This document shows, one piece after another, positions 1-6,954 of a stretch of 8,552 bases of DNA. How positions within the stretch are numbered: the stretch's first letter is position 1; every line of letters starts with the position of its first letter. The translations under genes were made by a program, and so were the position numbers. Below the pieces are notes generated by a model. That model searched no databases and was not told where the DNA came from. It worked only from the letters and a program-made list of their open reading frames with translations. Origin of the DNA: Cryomorphaceae bacterium (lineage in GTDB: Bacteria; Bacteroidota; Bacteroidia; Flavobacteriales; Schleiferiaceae); assembly GCA_013911625.1 (NCBI GenBank), contig JACESW010000043.1, forward strand, positions 1-8,552, written 5' to 3'.

Positions 1-17
1 ATTTTAAACTTCTGTGA
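1..17 (+). CDS. Possible 3' end of an upstream operon gene
   Basis: The frame ending in TGA at 15-17 is open back to the window edge and would end in Phe-Lys-Leu-Leu. Its stop overlaps the GTG start at 14 in the pattern GTGA, a common arrangement for coupled genes. Only a few codons are visible, so this is an inference from the overlap. An in-frame TAA at 5-7 in the frame of the next gene could instead be the end of an upstream gene. Confidence 0.3.
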
Positions 18-1837
18 ATCAAATATTTAAAAAAGAAGCATGGTCGGTTTTGGCAGATTCTGCCAAGAATTTTGGTTTTGTCGCTACCGCTCAGGATACG
101 GACAACTATGCACGGCTCTGGTCAAGGGACAGCGCTATTGCTTCTTTAGCGGTATTGTCGCACGGAAAAGAAGAGCTTTACCCAGCGGTTAAGAGCAGTG
201 TCCTTAATTTATTGGAAGCGGTGGGCGAAGGTGGCGTGTTTCCGTCGAACGCCAGCTTTGATAATGACGAAAAACGTACAGGACAAAGCTATGGTGGGCC
301 TGTAGGGCGAACAGACAGTCCTTTTTGGTGGGCTGTAACAGCGCTATCTTATATGGAGGCTGTACAAGATTTAAGCATTAAAGCTGTTGTTGCAGAGGCC
401 ATAGAAGAGATCGAGCGTAGAGCACAAGCTTGGGAGTTCAATAACAAGCATTTAATGTATTCACCGGCCAGTAGTAACTGGGCAGATGAGTATCCCGTTG
501 AAGGATATATTCTGCTTAATAATGTATTGAGATACTGGATGTTAAAAAAAGCATCTAGGTTACTTTCATCTGAGAAATATGCAAACAAGGCCCAGAAGAT
601 CTCGGGTGCGGTCAAGTACCACTTCTTTGGTGAGCCTGCTCAAACGGAGCTTTTATTTACCCCTGCTCAGTTGACGAAGGTGGATTCTATGGAAGGTGGT
701 GAACGTATTTTGATGAGCTTCACTCCAGGTTCTGCACTGAATCACATAGACACATTGGGATGGAGTATTTCTATGCTTCTAGGGATGACGAGTGAATCGA
801 CAACTAAAAAGATGGTCGAGCGATTGCGTGAAGAAATAGGCGGCTCATTGGCGCCTGCACACTGGCCCATTATTGATGAATACCACGGGTTATGGGGTGC
901 TATTGCCTCAAATTATGCATATGGTTTCAAAAACCATCCAGGTCATTTCCATAACGGGGGTGTTTGGGGGTTGACTCAGGGCTTTATGGCGGCTGCGATG
1001 AATACCTTGGTTGGCGTGGACCATGCCTATATGGTTGCCTATGAGCGTATGCTACAAGAATCTATGGCGGATCATCCTTTTGCGGAATATTACTCCTATC
1101 CGGATTTGAAGCCTGGCGGCGTAAAGAACTTGTGCTTTTCTGCCGGGTCTTATTTGATTGCCGCCGCGGCAGCGGATCAAGGTGAAGCGTTCACTGCGAT
1201 TTTTGAACGAAGGTTGCAGATGCTGATGGCCAAGGCGGAGAAGATTGCTGAGGAATTGGCTCGGGAGGTGGTTCAAAAATCGCCGGCTAAGGTCTATCGA
1301 GTGAGTGGCGAGAGCGGCTGTGGCAAGACCACTTTGGCGAAGGCTATTGTGAAAGAATTTGAGGCACAAGGGAAGAAGGCTATGTTGATATCACAGGACG
1401 AGTATTTTCATTTGCCGCCGCGGCAGAACCACAATAAACGGGTGGAGGACTTTGAGTGGATCGGGCTCGGCGAGGTCGACTGGAAGATGTTGAATGGGGT
1501 CATTGATCAGGTTTTGAATCCTGCAGTTGCTGCTGTGGAGGTGCCGGAGATGAATTGGGAATTGGACACGAAAGAGTGGAAGACGATGGAGGCTGATCAG
1601 GTTGAAGTCGTAGTTATAGAAGGCACATATGTGCTTGGTGACAAGCGCGATGGTGAGGTTGGGATATTTTTTGAGCACACCTATGTGGACACCAAGGAAA
1701 ATAGATTGGCGCGTAACCGAGAGGTTGTGGACGATTTTATTCAGCGCGTTTTAGAAAGAGAACATGGGATCATCAGCGCCTTGCGGAATGACGCGGATCT
1801 TGTGGTAAACAAAGATTACACACTAACAACACGATAA
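14..1837 (+). CDS. Fusion of GH100-like (alpha/alpha)6 glycosidase and uridine-kinase-like P-loop kinase
   Basis: The protein has 607 residues and two parts. Residues 1 to about 395 resemble GH100 neutral/alkaline invertases: WSRD at 36-39, GRTDSPFWW at 98-106, NWADEYPVEGY at 155-165 and FAEYY at 356-360. By analogy with GH100, Asp158 and Glu358 would be the acid and base; GH37 or GH63 relatives of the same fold remain possible. A helical linker (about 396-425) leads to a complete P-loop kinase: GESGCGKT at 432-439, DEYF at 462-465, IEGTYV at 535-540 and a basic lid helix around 562-570, as in uridine kinase/phosphoribulokinase-type enzymes. There is no signal peptide, so it is probably cytoplasmic. 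The likely job, inferred, is to cleave a glycoside and phosphorylate one product; the substrate is unknown. The GTG at 14 is the first possible start (in-frame stop at 5-7) and is needed to keep WSRD. The stop directly abuts the next ATG. Confidence 0.8.
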   Translation: MNQIFKKEAWSVLADSAKNFGFVATAQDTDNYARLWSRDSAIASLAVLSHGKEELYPAVKSSVLNLLEAVGEGGVFPSNASFDNDEKRTGQSYGGPVGRTDSPFWWAVTALSYMEAVQDLSIKAVVAEAIEEIERRAQAWEFNNKHLMYSPASSNWADEYPVEGYILLNNVLRYWMLKKASRLLSSEKYANKAQKISGAVKYHFFGEPAQTELLFTPAQLTKVDSMEGGERILMSFTPGSALNHIDTLGWSISMLLGMTSESTTKKMVERLREEIGGSLAPAHWPIIDEYHGLWGAIASNYAYGFKNHPGHFHNGGVWGLTQGFMAAAMNTLVGVDHAYMVAYERMLQESMADHPFAEYYSYPDLKPGGVKNLCFSAGSYLIAAAAADQGEAFTAIFERRLQMLMAKAEKIAEELAREVVQKSPAKVYRVSGESGCGKTTLAKAIVKEFEAQGKKAMLISQDEYFHLPPRQNHNKRVEDFEWIGLGEVDWKMLNGVIDQVLNPAVAAVEVPEMNWELDTKEWKTMEADQVEVVVIEGTYVLGDKRDGEVGIFFEHTYVDTKENRLARNREVVDDFIQRVLEREHGIISALRNDADLVVNKDYTLTTR

Positions 1838-3940
1838 ATGATGAAAAAGGTAACATTAATTTTCATTGGGTTGGCTTTTGCGGCTTGTACAGGACCGCAA
1901 GAGGTGGTTTCCAGCCCAGATGGTAAAGTTCAAGTGATTGTAGGTCTAACTCCCAAGGGATCTATTCAATATGCAGTAGACTTTAATGGCAAAGAGGTCA
2001 TAGGTTCGTCGACCCTTGGGTTCGATTTTGTAGAGGCAGAGGATCTTTTGGACGGATTTGAATTGGCCACAGTAGATGTAAAAGAAGTAAGCGATGCTTA
2101 CACGATGCAGTGGGGGCCAAATACCGAGCTTTCGTACACGCATACCGAGGCTACATTCAACTTTACGCATGTCCCAACAGGTAGAACTTTAGGCGTAGTA
2201 TTCCGTGCGGCAAATGATGGTTTTGCTTTCCGTTATTTGATTCCTCAACAGGAAGAAGGACAGCTGGTTGTGAAGGCTGAGAAGTCTGAATTCAACTTGT
2301 CTGAAGACGCGCTGGCGCATTGGATTCCGGGCGACTGGGAGATCTATGAGCACCCGTATAATCACACTAAAGTGAGCGAGATTGATGCCTTGAGCAAGGC
2401 CAACCACCCGAATTTGGCAGCAACGGTTATTGTGGAAAACAGTGTAAGCACGCCGGTTACTTTTGAGTACAAGGACGGTACGCACATGAGCATTCATGAG
2501 GCAGCGCTTGTAAATTATTCAGGCATGACTTTACGCCGCGAGGGCAAGCACGGTTTTGTAAGCTCGCTAGTAGGGCGTGAAGACGGCAACAAGGCTACTA
2601 TTCCTACGCCGTTCAAAACGCCTTGGAGAATGGTGACTTTGGGTGATGAAGCGACTGATTTGCTAGCATCACACTTGATGTACGATCTGAATGAGCCGAA
2701 CCAAATGGGCGATATCTCAGAGTGGTTTGCGCCACAGAAGTACGTAGGTATTTGGTGGGAGATGCACATGGGCAAAAGCACTTGGGACTATGGCATGACT
2801 CAGGACATGGGCACGTGGATTGACGACGGTCGTGAGCACGGCCGCCACGGGGCAAACAACGAAAACACACGTATGTATATTGACTTTGCTGCTGAGCACG
2901 GATTTAGCGGTGTTTTGGTGGAAGGCTGGAACACGGGCTGGGAGCACTGGATTGGTTTTGACGATCGTGAAGGGGTGTTCGATTTTGTGACGAGCTATCC
3001 AGACTATGATTTGAAAGAGCTTCAAGAATATGCAAAAAGCAAAGGCGTGAGTTTGGTGATGCACCACGAAACCTCGGCGGCACCGCGTACTTATGACCAG
3101 CAGATGGATACTGCTTATGCCTTGATGCAAGCCAACGATATTCATTTGGTGAAGTCGGGCTATGTAGGTCCGCTATTGCCAAAGGGAGAATACCACCACG
3201 GTCAATGGATGGTAAACCACTATAACAATGCTGTTAAGAAAGCATATAACTATCAGATTGCCGTGAACACTCACGAGCCAATAAAGGGAACTGGATTGGA
3301 GCGTACTTGGCCGAACTGGGTAGCTCGCGAAGGTGCCCGTGGACAAGAGTTCAATGCGTGGAGTATCGAGAAAGGAAACTACGTGGATCATATTCCAACC
3401 ATGGCCTTTACAAGATTCTTAAGCGGCCCAATGGATTATACACCTGGGGTATTCCAACTTCATACAAAAAGCGGCCCTGATGGCGACAATAGAGTTCGCT
3501 CGACTGTGGGCCAGCAATTTGGTTTGTATGTTGTTGTTCCGTCGCCTATTCAAATGGCGTGCGATCTTCCTGAGAATTACGAAAAGCATTTGGATTGGTT
3601 GCAGTTCATTAAAGATGTTGCAGTTGATTGGGAGCGTAGTATTCCCGTTGCAGGAAAAGTAGGCCAATATGTGGCTTGGGCGCGAACGCCGAAGGAAAAC
3701 GATAACTGGTACCTAGGCGCTGCAAATGCCGACGGAGAACACCAGCTGAGTATTGCGCTAGACTTCCTTGAGGAAGGAGCTACTTATGAGGCACAAATCT
3801 ATCGCGATGCAGACGATGCCGATTGGGAAACCAATCCGTATGCAGTGACTATTGAAACGAAAACGTACGTGAACGGCGATAGCTTTGATGTTCGTTTGGC
3901 TTCAGGCGGTGGCTTTGGTGCTATTCTAGTGAAGCAGTAA
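1838..3940 (+). CDS. GH97 alpha-glucosidase, SusB-like inverting type, lipoprotein
   Basis: This 700-residue protein is full length for GH97 (SusB has 738). Residues 1-16 form a short lipoprotein signal peptide ending FAA, with Cys17 as the lipid anchor, so it should act in the periplasm or on an envelope membrane. The N-terminal beta-sandwich is followed by the barrel: KYVGIWW at 301-307, VEGWN at 361-365, HHETS at 409-413, THEPIKGTGL at 478-487 and REGARGQEFNAW at 497-508. Glu411, Glu480, Glu498 and Glu504 keep the spacing of SusB Glu439, Glu508, Glu526 and Glu532, the set of the inverting subgroup, so I predict an inverting exo-alpha-glucosidase with a calcium site. A C-terminal beta domain follows from about 610. 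ATG at 1838 follows the preceding stop with no gap; a second ATG at 1841 is equally possible. No SusC/SusD pair is visible nearby. Substrate linkage cannot be read from sequence alone. Confidence 0.93.
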   Translation: MMKKVTLIFIGLAFAACTGPQEVVSSPDGKVQVIVGLTPKGSIQYAVDFNGKEVIGSSTLGFDFVEAEDLLDGFELATVDVKEVSDAYTMQWGPNTELSYTHTEATFNFTHVPTGRTLGVVFRAANDGFAFRYLIPQQEEGQLVVKAEKSEFNLSEDALAHWIPGDWEIYEHPYNHTKVSEIDALSKANHPNLAATVIVENSVSTPVTFEYKDGTHMSIHEAALVNYSGMTLRREGKHGFVSSLVGREDGNKATIPTPFKTPWRMVTLGDEATDLLASHLMYDLNEPNQMGDISEWFAPQKYVGIWWEMHMGKSTWDYGMTQDMGTWIDDGREHGRHGANNENTRMYIDFAAEHGFSGVLVEGWNTGWEHWIGFDDREGVFDFVTSYPDYDLKELQEYAKSKGVSLVMHHETSAAPRTYDQQMDTAYALMQANDIHLVKSGYVGPLLPKGEYHHGQWMVNHYNNAVKKAYNYQIAVNTHEPIKGTGLERTWPNWVAREGARGQEFNAWSIEKGNYVDHIPTMAFTRFLSGPMDYTPGVFQLHTKSGPDGDNRVRSTVGQQFGLYVVVPSPIQMACDLPENYEKHLDWLQFIKDVAVDWERSIPVAGKVGQYVAWARTPKENDNWYLGAANADGEHQLSIALDFLEEGATYEAQIYRDADDADWETNPYAVTIETKTYVNGDSFDVRLASGGGFGAILVKQ

Positions 3941-3946
3941 AATTAT

Positions 3947-3958
3947 GGGCGAAAGCCC
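3947..3958 (+). other. Small GNRA-tetraloop hairpin just upstream of the terminator
   Basis: GGGC (3947-3950), GAAA loop (3951-3954) and GCCC (3955-3958) form a 4-bp stem with a GNRA-type loop. It starts 6 bp after the GH97 stop and ends 7 bp before the main terminator stem. It may stabilise the mRNA 3' end or be part of a bipartite terminator. The stem is short, so its role is uncertain. Confidence 0.45.
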
Positions 3959-3965
3959 GAATAGA

Positions 3966-3992
3966 CCCCGGCGCGCAGCGCCGGGGTTTTTT
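3966..3992 (+). terminator. Intrinsic terminator of the GH100-kinase/GH97 operon
   Basis: CCCCGGCGC (3966-3974), loop GCA (3975-3977) and GCGCCGGGG (3978-3986) make a perfect 9-bp GC-only stem followed by six T (3987-3992). It lies 25 bp after the GH97 stop codon. On the opposite strand the stem is not followed by a T run, so it should act only on + strand transcription. Confidence 0.95.
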
Positions 3993-3999
3993 GTATTTT

Positions 4000-4007
4000 A
4001 AAGGAAA
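4000..4007 (+). promoter_or_regulatory. Possible ribosome binding site deciding the start at 4018
   Basis: AAAGGAAA lies about 10 bases before the ATG at 4018 and favours that ATG over the TTG at 3991, which sits in the terminator T run. Shine-Dalgarno use is weak in Bacteroidota, so this is only supporting evidence. I could not identify a convincing promoter between the terminator and this gene. Confidence 0.3.
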
Positions 4008-4017
4008 CCTTAGACCC

Positions 4018-4305
4018 ATGTCACAGACTAAACCACTCTGGCACTGGCCAGCCATTGCAACCGCCGTGCTTTTATCTATTCCGTTGATTGGAGGATTTTT
4101 TAGCGAAAACGTTGATTGGTCGCCATTTGACTTCTTAATAGGTGGCGCATTAATCTTTGTTGTTGCTTGTGTAGAGTTGCTTCTATGGCGCTCATTGCCG
4201 AAGAAAGGAAGGTGGCCAGTAATGCTGTTATTGATGCTCTTATTCGCCATCCTATGGGCGGAAATGGCGGTAGGGATTTTTGGTTCTCCCTTGGCCGGTA
4301 GCTAA
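4018..4305 (+). CDS. Small three-helix integral membrane protein, function unknown
   Basis: The 95-residue product has three predicted membrane helices at about residues 9-28, 37-58 and 66-86. A basic loop (LPKKGRW, 60-66) lies between helices 2 and 3, and the end is short and small-residue rich (GIFGSPLAGS, 86-95). It resembles small uncharacterised membrane proteins common in Bacteroidota, but I know of no assigned function. The ATG at 4018 is chosen over a TTG at 3991 because the latter lies in the terminator. The gene lies after a strong terminator, so it needs its own promoter or read-through. Its stop is 3 bp from that of the convergent trehalase gene, so transcripts from the right operon may run antisense to it. 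Confidence 0.75.
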   Translation: MSQTKPLWHWPAIATAVLLSIPLIGGFFSENVDWSPFDFLIGGALIFVVACVELLLWRSLPKKGRWPVMLLLMLLFAILWAEMAVGIFGSPLAGS

Positions 4306-4308
4306 GCG

Positions 4309-5736
4309 TTATTTTTTGAGGTATTCGAGCATGGCAATATATACGCCGTTGCTCCACCCAAAGCCATCTTGGACGTCGTACTCTCCGCCTTTGCTTAGGT
4401 TTTCTGGTTCAACCACATTGTACTTTTCCACGAATTTGCCGCGCGCGTTGTAGATAATATCGCACGTACGTATCCATCTTGTCGCGAGGTCTCGGGCCTC
4501 CTTTTTAAACCCGTAGCGGTCCAAACCCATCACGGCGATCCATTGCAAAGGCGCCCAACCGTTTGGGGCATCCCATTGTTGACCACTGTTTATCGGAGTA
4601 GTTAAAAGTCCACCAGCTTCTAGTAATTGAGGGAGGTGCTGTTCTACGGTAAACGCCGCTTGGTCGGCCGTTGCTGCACCCACAAAGAGCGGGTAGAACA
4701 CCGCTGCGCTCACAGCCCCTGAGCCGGTACCACTTCTTAGGTCAATGTCTTGGAAGCCGTCTTCGGTAAAGAACTCTGTTTGAAGCTTGAGTTTACGCTC
4801 GTAGGCTGCATCCTCGTAGACCTTATTCCCGGTGAGGTTGAACAGGAGTTCTTCTAGGAATAGAAGGAGTGAGTTGAGGTCAACTGGCGCAATGTCCATG
4901 GTATGAATGGTGCCTAGGTCCATAGGGTCACTGAGCCATCTTGAAGAGAAGTCCCAACCGCTTTCGCAAGCGGCACGAAGGTGCTGGAAGAAAAGGGGGT
5001 GCTTCTTAGCGTGCCCCTCCCATTCTAGATCGGTACGGTACATTTCGATTCGGGGTGAGCTTCCAGCGTCCCAATATGTGGTTTTTCCCTCTTCATTGCG
5101 GTGCTCGGTGGACCAGAAGGCATATTCCTTTTCGAGTGCCGGTAGATAGCGATCGTAAACGTCCATGGGCTCCTCCGAAGATTTGGCATACGCATCAACC
5201 ATAAGCGCAAAGAAAGGGGGCTGAGAGCGCGAGAGAAAGTAGGTGCGGTTGCCGTTGGGAATGTGTCCGTAGGTGTCGATAAAGTGGGCGAAGTTGTCTA
5301 GGAGGTCGCCCACCCAAGAGCGGTGTCCGTGTGCGAGTAGGCCTAATTGTGTGAAGTAGCTGTCCCAATAATAGACTTCTTGAAACCTGCCTCCAGGCAC
5401 GATGTAGGAGTGTGGAAGGGGAACTTTCGTGCTGAGCACATCTGTAGGGTCAGCACTGCGGTGCAGATAAGGCCATAGCGCTCTGATATGTTCCTCCGGT
5501 GAGCGGTTAGGGTCAGCAGCAAAATCGACCTCCACAGCTTGGGCGGGTTGAAAGTGTTTTTCGAAGAAGGACTTTAGATTAAAATTGGTCCCGGATTTTT
5601 CGTCGTTGTAAAGGGCAAGAACCTCGACTATGGGAGTAGTGAGTTCTGCATCGCTGATGTATTTCTCGTCTTCCCAGATGCCACTAGTGTGCAAATCGAC
5701 AAAGAGTTCGCCAAGAAGTTGATCAATCGTATTCAC
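4309..5736 (-). CDS. treF: GH37 trehalase, predicted cytoplasmic
   Basis: The enzyme hydrolyses alpha,alpha-trehalose to two glucose molecules with inversion. Both family signatures are present: PGGRFQEVYYWDSYF at 114-128 and QWDAPNGWAP at 387-396. The catalytic acid is probably Asp262 in ESGWDFSSRW and the base Glu452 in GGEYDVQDGFGW, matching Asp312 and Glu496 of E. coli periplasmic trehalase. At 475 residues it is shorter than the E. coli enzymes (about 550-565), lacking N-terminal length only. There is no signal peptide, which implies action inside the cell and fits the permease gene 9 bp upstream. The start is GTG at 5736; no nearby ATG would keep the N-terminal region, and no good Shine-Dalgarno is seen, so translation is probably coupled to the upstream gene. 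I see no terminator after its stop. The treF symbol reflects the cytoplasmic location; orthology to E. coli TreF is not shown. Confidence 0.94.
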   Translation of the reverse strand: MNTIDQLLGELFVDLHTSGIWEDEKYISDAELTTPIVEVLALYNDEKSGTNFNLKSFFEKHFQPAQAVEVDFAADPNRSPEEHIRALWPYLHRSADPTDVLSTKVPLPHSYIVPGGRFQEVYYWDSYFTQLGLLAHGHRSWVGDLLDNFAHFIDTYGHIPNGNRTYFLSRSQPPFFALMVDAYAKSSEEPMDVYDRYLPALEKEYAFWSTEHRNEEGKTTYWDAGSSPRIEMYRTDLEWEGHAKKHPLFFQHLRAACESGWDFSSRWLSDPMDLGTIHTMDIAPVDLNSLLLFLEELLFNLTGNKVYEDAAYERKLKLQTEFFTEDGFQDIDLRSGTGSGAVSAAVFYPLFVGAATADQAAFTVEQHLPQLLEAGGLLTTPINSGQQWDAPNGWAPLQWIAVMGLDRYGFKKEARDLATRWIRTCDIIYNARGKFVEKYNVVEPENLSKGGEYDVQDGFGWSNGVYIAMLEYLKK

Positions 5737-5745
5737 CTTGAGAAT

Positions 5746-6954
5746 TTACGCTTTCTTGGTCAATCTTCTCAAGACAAATACCGCGATGAGTAGGAGGGTC
5801 ATGGGCACCAATGTGAAGTAGAATGCACCGCCGCCCAATCGCTCAAAAAAGTAGGCAGTGATTCGAGAACCTAGGGTGCCGCCCGTAGCAGAAAACAGCA
5901 CGATAAGGCCGGTCATTGGGCTGTGCATTTTCTTGGGTAGGGCACTGAGTACTACGCTGTTTAATAGCGGGTAGATTGGGGCAATGAAGAGCCCTACTAG
6001 AGGGAAGATGAAGGCAAGCAACGGCAGTCCAAAAATCGTGGCTGCATTTTGACTTACTTCACGGTCTAGCGCCTGTGGGAGGACAAAGGCGACCATGAGC
6101 ATGGCTCCGATTATAGCTCCTGAGATGACAAGGGTCCAGTGGAAGCGCTCGCTTAATTGGCCACCGAGGATTCTACCTAAACCCAGGGTAATGGCAAGGA
6201 TACTGGCCATACGAATACTGTTGCTTTCGCTTAGTGCCAAGACCTTCTCATTAAACGTAGGCAACCAAGTCATAATGCCCTGCTCTACCATCACGTATAG
6301 AAAGGCAGAGAAGACGAATACGACGACTAAAAGCTTAGCGATGAGTCCGAGCATAGCAGAAAACTCTTCGCTCAGGGGCGTACTGTTTTCCTCTTTTGGA
6401 AGCTCAGGAATGCGCGCAAGGAAGGCTACGGCCACTAGAACTAAACCTGTGAGTAGGAGGTATACGTTGAGCCAAGCGCTTGGGTCTGTTTCGCTGTTAA
6501 AAGCAGGGAAAAGGAAATAGGCCAAGGCAATACCGAACATGAAGGTTCCTTCTACGGAACTCATCAGTGCATTGTGTTCTTTTTCTCCTGAAGTCACTTC
6601 TCCTATAGACCCGTATACTGCAACCTTGATCAGGGCAAATGAAGACCCAACAATGGCAAATAGGATTTGAGAAGAAACAAAGCTATTTCCCGCCCACATC
6701 TGTATCAGCCCTAGTGAGGTAATAGACAGCGCAATGACCATGATTTTCTTGTAGCCAATGCGAGGGACAAAGCTGGCAATGAGGAAGGAGACGATGGCAA
6801 CAGGCATGTCCTTGAACAGCTCAAGGGTGCTGGCCTGCACTTCGCTCACGCCATAGTTGTTAATGCTTTTTAGGATGACGATTCCTACACTATTCAGTAG
6901 GATGGCGTACACAAAGAAGTTAATGTGCAACGCCCATTTGAACGGCTTATTCAT
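5746..6954 (-). CDS. MFS sugar permease, FucP/FHS-like, candidate trehalose importer
   Basis: The 402-residue protein has a typical MFS length and hydropathy, with 12 likely helices: six up to about residue 182, a polar loop at 183-203, and six more from 204 to 396. The loop between helices 2 and 3 holds a degenerate MFS motif A (VPRIGYKK, 63-70), and a second related motif is near GRILGGQLSERF (260-271). Helix 7 carries a buried charged residue, Glu224 in YVMVEQGIMTW, similar to the acidic helix-7 position of fucose/glucose-proton symporters; this family assignment is moderate. Substrate is inferred from the trehalase gene directly downstream: import of trehalose or a related glucoside across the inner membrane. 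The ATG overlaps the stop of the haloperoxidase-fold gene by 8 bp (6947-6954), so the two are translationally coupled. Confidence 0.88.
   Translation of the reverse strand: MNKPFKWALHINFFVYAILLNSVGIVILKSINNYGVSEVQASTLELFKDMPVAIVSFLIASFVPRIGYKKIMVIALSITSLGLIQMWAGNSFVSSQILFAIVGSSFALIKVAVYGSIGEVTSGEKEHNALMSSVEGTFMFGIALAYFLFPAFNSETDPSAWLNVYLLLTGLVLVAVAFLARIPELPKEENSTPLSEEFSAMLGLIAKLLVVVFVFSAFLYVMVEQGIMTWLPTFNEKVLALSESNSIRMASILAITLGLGRILGGQLSERFHWTLVISGAIIGAMLMVAFVLPQALDREVSQNAATIFGLPLLAFIFPLVGLFIAPIYPLLNSVVLSALPKKMHSPMTGLIVLFSATGGTLGSRITAYFFERLGGGAFYFTLVPMTLLLIAVFVLRRLTKKA

Noticed and set aside
361..600. Lower GC (about 39 % by hand count) in the glycosidase half than in the kinase half (about 52 % at 1261-1500), as a sign of recent fusion or transfer
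   Set aside because: Other parts of the glycosidase half (61-180, 841-900) count near 50 %, so it is a local dip and not a step at the fusion point.
1158..1426. 15-base repeat TTGCCGCCGCGGCAG at 1158-1172 and 1412-1426
   Set aside because: The copies are read in different frames (Ala run versus His-Leu-Pro-Pro-Arg-Gln), sit in different domains and are built from simple GC-rich triplets, so chance is the best explanation.
2717..3145. 142-codon open frame on the - strand inside the GH97 gene
   Set aside because: It lies antisense to a well-supported catalytic domain, has no recognisable motif and is low-complexity in His, Val and Pro, as expected of a shadow frame.
3991..4017. TTG at 3991 as an upstream start of the small membrane protein (9 more residues)
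   Set aside because: It lies inside the T run of the terminator. The ATG at 4018 has a plausible AAAGGA upstream and gives a normal first membrane helix.
6095..6520. 141-codon open frame on the + strand inside the permease gene
   Set aside because: It is antisense to clear membrane helices, and its Ser/Arg/Lys-rich product shows no domain.
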